DNA of 64,000 nt. It comes from Formicarius rufipectus (lineage: Eukaryota; Chordata; Aves; Passeriformes; Formicariidae). The position numbers were made by a program, and so were the translations under genes. The notes below the pieces were generated by a model. It ran no database searches and was not told where the DNA came from. It worked only from the letters and a program-made list of their open reading frames with translations. The stretch covers positions 234,135 to 298,134 of the forward strand of contig VXAU01002076.1 of the NCBI GenBank assembly GCA_013399695.1, in the 5' to 3' direction. Shown in pieces: positions 56,350-64,000 of the stretch. How positions within the stretch are numbered: the first letter of the stretch is position 1; every line of letters begins with the position of its first letter.

Positions 56350-59109
56350 CTTTAATTATGAGAGAAAAATCCTTGTAATTACAATTACCCCTGTACAAAT
56401 TCCAAATCCCAGAGTTTAGCCAATTTAGTCTCACGTCCCAGTGTTTAGAAGTGTATTTTTGTGATGGTCTAGACTCCTCTTGTTTTGTAGTTGATGTGAA
56501 CCTCAAAGTAAAACCCCTATATAATTAAGATTCTGTCATTCTTCTAAGAGATTTCTATCATTATATTGCAACTCTTACAACTGGGGAAGGCTATGCAAGA
56601 AAGAACAATCTTGCCTTAAGTGAAGCGTAACTGCAATCTGTAAAGCAATACTGGCAAGATTCACTTCTGCAAAGCAAAAATACAAGATAGTAAAGTAGAG
56701 AAAAAAAAAAGAACATCACAAATATTTTAATTGACCAAGGGATAAAAACAAGGTAGAATCACACACTGAAGAGTGTAAGCCCAGACTTATGTTAATAATG
56801 CAGTTTGCTCTGAAAAGTCCCAGACAAACCAAAGAATGAATTTAAAAATCAGTCTATACTGTATCAGCTGAACATTTGAGAGAAAGGCTTAAGTGTTAAT
56901 TAGCCAATTTCATTAGGAGCTGAAAGAGGCCAGTACTGAATTTTTCAGAAGTCCCAGGGTGATAATAATGTACCATGACTGAAAATCCAGTAATCAGAGT
57001 AACTTGGTCATTTTTCATGGAAACGAATCAATTAATATTTAATAGTATTTCAAATCATGAGTTTAAGAATAATCAGCCATGAAATAGTAGCTAAACATAT
57101 ACAATATATTTCACCATGAGCATTCAGGACAAGACTTTTAAAACAACATGCAGTTAAGCAGAGTCAAAGTAAAAATAATAGCTAGCAGCACATCAGGGAA
57201 GTCAAATGGGAGACAGGAAAATACAGAGGTAAAAAGACAACCCCTTCCATAAGAGACCCTTCCAACTCCAGCAAGTACTAATAGGCATCTTAGAAGTACG
57301 AGATGCCACAGGACAGTTTTCCTGCCTGGTCTGCACTTTCTCTCCTCTGTGGTCTCTTGATTTCTGTGACTACTGTACCTATTCTGTGACACTTACTACT
57401 GCTTTTCTGAGCAAGTATGACAGAAACCTAAACTTGGCTCAACACATTTCTGCTCATGTTAAGAGACAGGCACCTCACAGAAGAAGTTAGAGATATTATG
57501 CCTAATAGAGAAGACAAAAGTTGCATAAATGAGAGTAGTTGCTTGCAGGTCAATAGGCCATGTCAGGTGCGAGTGAGATATTGCTCCAATTTGAAGTGAG
57601 CAGTACTGCAGACAGAACAAATCGGATATATAGAGAAAGAAAAGACATCCATTTGGAGAGAATTTCCTACTCATCAGTGGTATTCAAAAAACCAGAAATG
57701 GGTTTTTTTAAAAGGGTATTCAATACTCATATAAGCAAGAAGCCTTGCAGGGAAAGTGACAAAGTATGTACAACCCTCAGACTATCTTTGACCTATCAAA
57801 AAATACCCCAAAACCTGCTTATATACCAGGGTTGTTGTTACTCATTTTCCCACTAAAAATAATCTCTAATATTGAATGTATTTAAAAACCTCAAATTATT
57901 CAAAATTATTATTTTCCTGCAAACTGAGTCAGTTTCTATCCTGTGCAGAAGTGCATGCTACTGATGGAAACAATAGAGGTACCAGCAGATGCTGGCTTGA
58001 TGCATGTTAAAACTGTGTTACAGTCTATTGCAGAAGTTCCTGCTGTAAAAATGATATAAAATGTCTCAGAATTACACCAGATATGGGGTCATAAGTCCCT
58101 TCAAAGAGGAAATTGTACGAATTTTCAACTATAAAAGAGGAAGCACAAATATGGATGAAGGGCCAAATTTGTTCTCTGGTATAAGTTTGTGCAAACCTAG
58201 CTAACCAAGAGCAAATACATTTCTTAGGAGGCACTGACATTTGTTCCACTGTCTCATCAATAGAAAGAACCTGCAAACTAAATCAGTTCAAGGGAAGACG
58301 AATCTTGTAGTCTATAATGACAACTATAATAGCTCAGGTGATTGATTTCATAGTTTTCCTATGACTGAAATAAGAAAGGGAGAAGAAATACAGTAAGAAT
58401 AACAGCAAAATACAGTAAGAAGACAGTTACATTAATTTGAACCAACTCAGAAACTACTGGCTAGATCTGCTAGGATTGTATCACTGAAAGACACAGCTGC
58501 TAAAAGACACTAAACCAGAAGCACAAGTTCGGTACACTGACATGAAGAAAAAGTGGGCTTAACAGTCAGAGATGAGTATGGAAAGTCTTGAAAACTTAAG
58601 AACTGAAGTGGAAACAGAGGTCCTCTAGATGTCTCTTTGATTATGCCAGAATGGCTGCTATCTGTGACATGCCTGTTTTCTGACCAAATAGATAGCTTAG
58701 ACATGGTCCATGTACCTTCAGAAAAATAGTGGTCCACATTAACCTAGTGCATATCATGTCTGAGCTTTTATGGAGGCTGAAGTCCATCTATGCCATGGCT
58801 ATTCTTTTGTCATCCTTGCCGATACAGACCTCTGGTTCTGGGGAGAGCTTTACAGTCACCTTTAGCTGCAGCAAGGTCTATCTATGTGGTAAAAGTCAGT
58901 AAGAAAAGAAGGCAAATGATTAAGGATGAATGCAGAGTCACTGAAAAATCTGAGAAAAAACCCCTGTGGTTTCCATCCAGTTGAAGCAAGGGGACCATGA
59001 AATTGCACCAAACATTAACACGTACATCACTGTAGACATGCCTGTTTATTAATAATCTGATGATGATATGTATGGTGGGCAACTAGAAAATGTGGACTGT
59101 AGTCAACTA

Positions 59110-60064
59110 TGGTCCAAAATGTTTGGAAATTATTGGCGTATTATTGACAATTATTAGGAGATGATGAACAGCCATGATGGATTTATCAGAGAGCAGTCAC
59201 ATAAAGCCAATCAAATGCTTTTCTGTGATAGTTCAACTGGCACAGTAAGGCTCTTGATACTGTCCCTCATAACATTCCTATACACAAAGTAAAGAAATAG
59301 TGGCCAGATTAAATCATTTCAGCTGATTCCAAAACTCATTAATAAAACATTTTCAAGGCATAATCATCAATAGTTCAAAAGAAGATTGAAAAGAAATTTT
59401 ATTGTGACAAGTAAGTTAATTTTTCCTCAGTCTAGTTCCAGTCCATTCTTAATTTTACAACATCGATATTGACATAGATAACATAGGACTAAAACTGGGG
59501 ATCACATCAAACTGGAAGAAGTTGTGAGTATTTTAGAATGCCTGAAATCAGCACAGCCAGATTGAATAAAAATAAAAGTAAACACCTTAATTTAGGAAAG
59601 AAAAAAAATCAAATGCAGAAATACAAAGAGGGAAATTAACTGTATGAAGAAGCAGCTGTGCCACAAAAGAGACACTGTGATAGTATACTGGCACACTTAC
59701 TAACAAAGTACCATGAGCAATGAAAAAACTGACATTATTTCTGTTAATTTAAGCCAGTGAGACAGTGTTAGGCTGAAAATAACATAACACCACAGAGTAA
59801 GGTGCAATCAAATTTAAAAGACTTCAAAAGACAGCAGGCAGAATGCTAAAAACTTTGGGAAGGATAACCCATGAGGAAAGACTGAAAAAACAGATGTGTC
59901 ACAAAAAGGATGACTGAAGGGAGACAGCAGTTGTCCTTGACTATGTGAAAAATAGCAATATGTAAAGAAAACAGTGAACAATTCATGTCCATAGAGAGAA
60001 GAAGTAATGTGCATAAATTGAAGTAAGAAAGTTCTAATAAGTTATTAGGAAAAAAGTTCCTACT
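59110..60064 (+). mobile_element. Old, decayed CR1 LINE fragment (reverse-transcriptase to 3' region)
   Basis: This stretch follows, with many substitutions and indels, the older amniote CR1 type known from turtles. Landmarks in order are a remnant of the motif around 'catgatggatttatc' (59174), a degraded 'gcttttgatactgtcc' equivalent near 59250, 'ttaggaaagaa' and 'aatcaaatgcagaa' near 59590, 'gaggaaagactgaaaaa' near 59872, and 'attaggaaaaaagttcct' at its right end. No open frame survives. It sits in DOCK8 intron 1, antisense to the gene. The divergence marks it as much older than its right-hand neighbour. The left border is approximate. Confidence 0.7.
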
Positions 60065-61552
60065 GCAACAGCAGCAGGACACTGGAAGTGTCCTGGAGGA
60101 ACTGGCTTATGTTGCCAAGCCATTCTCCATCACCGCTGAAAAGTCATGGTAGTCAGGAGAAGTCCCAGGTGATTGGAAAAAGGGAAACATTGCTCTCTTT
60201 TTTAAAATGGGGAGTAAAGAATATCTGGGGAACTGCACACCGGTGAGCTTGACCTCTGTGCCCAGGAAGATCATGGAACAGAGCCTCATGGAAGCAAGTT
60301 CAAAGAGCAAGCAATACAGGGAGGTGATCCAAGGCTGCCAGCATGGCTTTACTAAGGGCAAATTGTATCTGGCCAACCTGGTGGTCTTCTATGATGGAGT
60401 GTCTGCAATGGTCAACAACTAAAGATATATGGGTGTCATATACATATGTTTCTGTAAGGCCTTCAATATGGTCCCACATGACAAGATATCTCCAAACTAG
60501 AGAGAGACACGGCTATGATGGATAGACTAATCAGTGAATAAGAAATTGGATGGAGGAACATAGCCAAAGATCTGTGGACAATGGTTCTTGTGGAGCTTCC
60601 AGGTAGAGGTCAGTGAGAAGGGATGTCTCTCAGGGCTCAGATTGGTGCTCTTCAATACCTTCATCAATGACAACAACAGCATGTTTGCAGATAACATGAA
60701 GCTGAACAGTTCAGCTGACACAATAAAAGGAAAGGATGCCATCCAGCGGGACCTGGACAAGCTTGAAAAGTGAGCTCAGAAGAACCTCATGAAGTTCAAC
60801 AAGTCCAAGCGCAAAGTTCTGCCCCTGGGTCAGGGTAATCCCAGACACAAGCACAGCTTGAAAGAAGAAATCATTGAGAGAAGTCCTGTGGAGCAAGACA
60901 TAGATGAAAAGCTGGATGTGAGTTTTTCATACAGCAGTGTGTGCTCACAGCCCAGAATGCCAGCTGTATCCTGAGCTACTTCAAAAGGTAAGTAGCCAGC
61001 AGGCTGAGGGAAGAATTTTGCCTCTCTACTATGCCCTTGTGGGACCTGCCTGGATTACTACATCCAAGTCTGGGTTCCCCAGCACAAAAGACATGTACCT
61101 GTTGGAGCAGGTCCAAAGGAGGGCCCTGAAGATGATCAGAGGCCTGAAGCACCTCTTGTACAAAGACAGGCTAAGAGAGCTGGTTTTGTTCAGTCTGGAG
61201 AAATAACTGGGAGGACCTCAGTGCAAGCTTTCAGTACCTAAAGGGAGCATGTCAAAAAGAGGGAGAACAACATTTTACATATAGGGCAAAGGGGAAACAG
61301 TTTCAAACTGACAGAAGAGAGATATAAATAAGATATTAGGAAGAAATTCTTTACTGTGAGGGTGGAGAGGCACTAGAGCAGGTTGTGCAGAAAAGTTGTG
61401 AGCGCCCCATCCCTGGAAGTGTTCAAGGCCAGGCTGACTGGGGCTCTGAGCAACCTAATCTAGTGGATGGTATCTCTGCACGTGAAGGAGAGGGTTGAAT
61501 CTAGGTGATCTTTAAGGTACCTTCCAGCCCAAACAATTCTGTGACTCTGAGT
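60065..61552 (+). mobile_element. Younger avian CR1 LINE, 5'-truncated, with 3' end
   Basis: This is a CR1 copy covering the later part of ORF2 and the 3' end. Frames broken by stops and frameshifts still read LTSVPRKIMEQ (60250), CQHGFTKGK (about 60336), AIQRDLDKLEK (about 60740), VQRRALKMIRGLKHL (about 61120) and LRELVLFSLEK (about 61175), all typical CR1 reverse-transcriptase peptides. The 3' end shows the usual 'gatctttaaggt', 'ccttccagcccaaac', 'attctgtgactctga' tail at 61508-61550. It cannot move by itself. It is antisense to DOCK8 and directly follows the older CR1. Confidence 0.9.
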
Positions 61553-64000
61553 AGCCATCTGGTGACTACATAGTGGCAAGAGCACACTGGTGATGTAGAC
61601 CATGTCTGAACTACCTGAAGCAACAGCATCTGGGCCACTGGAACCCATTCAAAGACTAGCAATACTAACAGGTCTACAGATCATCATGACAGTTGTTCCT
61701 TTTCACTAGCTGAAAAAGAAAAAGATGCAGATTTGGTGAAGATTTTTCCACAAAGATCACCACTGAATTCACAGTTCATCATCATTCACATGGCATATTG
61801 AAAGACAGTGTAAACCTGTTGAAAGACGGGAGGAGATGGATCTTCCGGAGTTTTTAGGTCTTAGGCTGAACCATGGTATTGGAGCAAAATAACATCGATT
61901 ATAATTCATTGCTCTACTCTATGATGTCATGGGCCCCCATCTGAACGATGATGCCCTACTCTGATGCAAACACTGAAAAAGCTGGAACTCACCAGGACTT
62001 CCTGATCCACCCAGGTGGGAGAGGAGGATAGCCAAAAATCCCAACGAAACCACAAAAAACTCAAACCCCAAACTGGTGCTGCTTAATCTGAATTTCACCA
62101 GTGTCTGTCTCACAGGTAGATGTAAACCTCCAGCAACTGCTAACAAAAAGTTGAAACTTAGTTTTTTTATTTCACAAATACTCTCCAATGCAAAGCGTAG
62201 AGTTTGCATAATATATTAAACCAACTGTGTAACCAAAGTAACAGACTACACCCAGAGGTTCTTAAAATTAAATTAATCTTGTAGATCAAATCCTGGGATG
62301 TTTCTCAGAGTAGAGCTCATTGAAGGATTTGGAACCTGGAGATTTGGGTTATTAGTTTGGCCTAGAGGAGGTATCAGCAAAAGAAGATAAAACGTCCATT
62401 TATTTTCTCCCTGTAATATATGTTAGATCTGAAGCTGAATACTGATGGTTCTATAATTAAAACTATATAAATGCTTACAATGCATAAAGCTGGTTCTGCA
62501 GTTTCATTGTAAATTATTCTCAATGATACAGATATTTGAATATGCAATTTAAAAGCAAGTACAATGGGTATTTTGTGAGTATGTATATAATACGAAAATT
62601 TAAACAGAGAACAGCAATTCAGAAATAGAAAGAGGACAGCTTTAAAGATCACCTATTAAACGGAAATCACAAACTTCATAAGAAAAAACATAACTTTAGA
62701 AGTATGCTTCACATGCCTGGATAAAATTCTTCAAAGTTACTTACTATTAGAAGATAGGCAGGAAGAGTAATCCTTAACAATCCTGAACAATCCCTTCCAG
62801 CAGACTGAGGAACAGTGAGTTGTATTCTGCAAAAGCTTCATACACAATTAGACAGCAAGGAAAGACAGAAAAAATAAACAAGAAGATAGTACAAGAAATA
62901 TTGCCAAAGATAGAGAAAAATTCACATATAAATGTACACAGATGGCAGAATCATAAAGCGAAATAGTGAAAACTTCTACTTAATAGGTAAAATATTCAGT
63001 CTTGGCTACCCTGAAGAGCAATCCCTTTCATGTGACAATGACAGAAAATTCACAACTAGCTTTTTTTCTTTTTTTTTTTTTGAGCTTAAAATGAAGCTTC
63101 TCTAATTACAACTGAAAACAACTACCTAAAAAGCTCTGGAAGAGAAAAATATAACGATTACCTACCGCTCTCCTTCACTCCCACATGCAAACACACATAA
63201 AGTTTTGGGCAATGATCCAGATCTTTAACTAGCAAATATGGGAATCTTGCTTAGAAGTCCTTGTCTTACTGCCAGTGGAACTGCCTGTTTTACTTCTAAG
63301 TTTCTAATTAGTCCTTAAGGCACCAGAGCTCTGCTTTGTTAGTCACTATTTACAGCAGTCGTGGACCTGAACTCGTTGCTGTTTCTTTCATGACTTGGTC
63401 AGGCTGTATGCCCACTGGCACACACCAACTTTGGGGTCTAACACATTAAGACTCTATATCAGCTAAAGCAATAAAGATCCTATTCGAGATGGTTGAAATT
63501 TAACAACAATCTTCCTACAAGAGAAGGTGTAGGAACAAAGGAAAAAATCTAGAAGAGGAAATGCTTGGCTTCATCATACTGCCAGCTTATTACAAAGTAA
63601 AATGGGCAAGAGGTCAGTTTTTATTTTTGTCCCAGGTCATGCATGACCTTTATTCTGTAACTAATTTTCTCGGCCTTTCAGTTTCGCTGTTTCTCATTCA
63701 GGAAGAGATGCAAACACATATAAAAATTAATTTTCTAATCCCAGCCATGCAAAGAAACAGCAAACTTATGATTTGGTCCTCATGAACAATGTTTTTATGC
63801 ACTTTTTATTCACTGTATTGAAAACATGTAAAAGCCATACTATAACATTTGAGCAGACACTACAAAGGCATCATCGACTGGTTGGCTCTTGCAGTGAAGG
63901 TGGCTTAATGTGTAATGTTTCGTATGATACTTTAGTGGTACCTCCTAGAAAGCAGAGTCATATATGTCATCCTATTACAGACTTAAGCTGGTCATGATAG

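Larger units (their letters stand above)
56350..64000. other. DOCK8 intron 1 (3' part), runs off the right edge
   Basis: No exon, CpG island or promoter is visible here, so DOCK8 exon 1 must lie beyond 64000. The stretch holds two adjoining CR1 copies (59110-61552). The rest, 56350-59109 and 61553-64000, is AT-rich DNA in which I recognise nothing. Its short open frames have no similarity I can name. Confidence 0.8.

Noticed and set aside
60207..61206. Several open frames with reverse-transcriptase-like peptides as a possible host gene
   Set aside because: They are pieces of one broken CR1 ORF2 in different frames, with stops and frameshifts, ending in a CR1 3' tail.
62700..64000. Possible DOCK8 exon 1 or promoter near the right edge
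   Set aside because: There is no CpG-rich sequence and no ATG-started peptide like the human N-terminus followed by a donor in the required phase.

Overview
The window is vertebrate nuclear DNA, and the repeats point to a bird, probably a songbird. It has CR1 LINE fragments ending in the avian 3' tail, two solo LTRs of the avian ERVL type, and a SINE that joins a tRNA-Ile-like head to a CR1-type tail, a structure I know from songbird genomes. The DNA is AT-rich, with long introns and no bacterial features.

One gene fills it: DOCK8 (dedicator of cytokinesis 8), on the minus strand. I traced 38 coding exons, human-style exons 2 to 39, from 56349 down to 482. All have GT-AG borders, compatible phases and one open frame of about 1,679 codons. 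Exon 1 with the promoter lies to the right of 64000. The exons for most of the catalytic DHR-2 domain lie to the left of position 1. The fragment therefore holds the N-terminal DUF3398-type region (exons 3-6), the lipid-binding DHR-1/C2 domain (exons 15-19), the long helical middle (exons 20-38) and the first lobe of DHR-2 (exon 39). DOCK8 is a CDC42 exchange factor of immune cells. In other birds it sits on the Z chromosome near KANK1 and DMRT1, so Z linkage is likely but not shown here.

Layout from right to left. 64000-56350 is intron 1, with an old and a younger CR1 side by side. 56349-51604 is exons 2-3, with a solo LTR and an overlapping hairpin pair in intron 2. 48635-44171 is exons 4-7, where three consecutive 3' splice sites carry unusual structure. 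43031-38535 is exons 8-14, with a second solo LTR in intron 7. 38534-33650 is a long intron with a 673-base assembly gap. 33649-28644 is exons 15-19 (DHR-1). 26717-19927 is exons 20-25, with two sense-strand CR1 copies in introns 19 and 21 and a small gap in intron 22. 17523-482 is exons 26-39, with the SINE in intron 27.

I found no second gene, no RNA gene apart from the tRNA-derived SINE, no CRISPR array and no new multi-gene system. The best leads are structural. A 13-bp hairpin covers the branch-point zone of the frame-neutral exon 4. A 9-bp stem with a CUUG loop contains the exon 5 acceptor AG. Exon 6 has a tandem CAGCAG acceptor.
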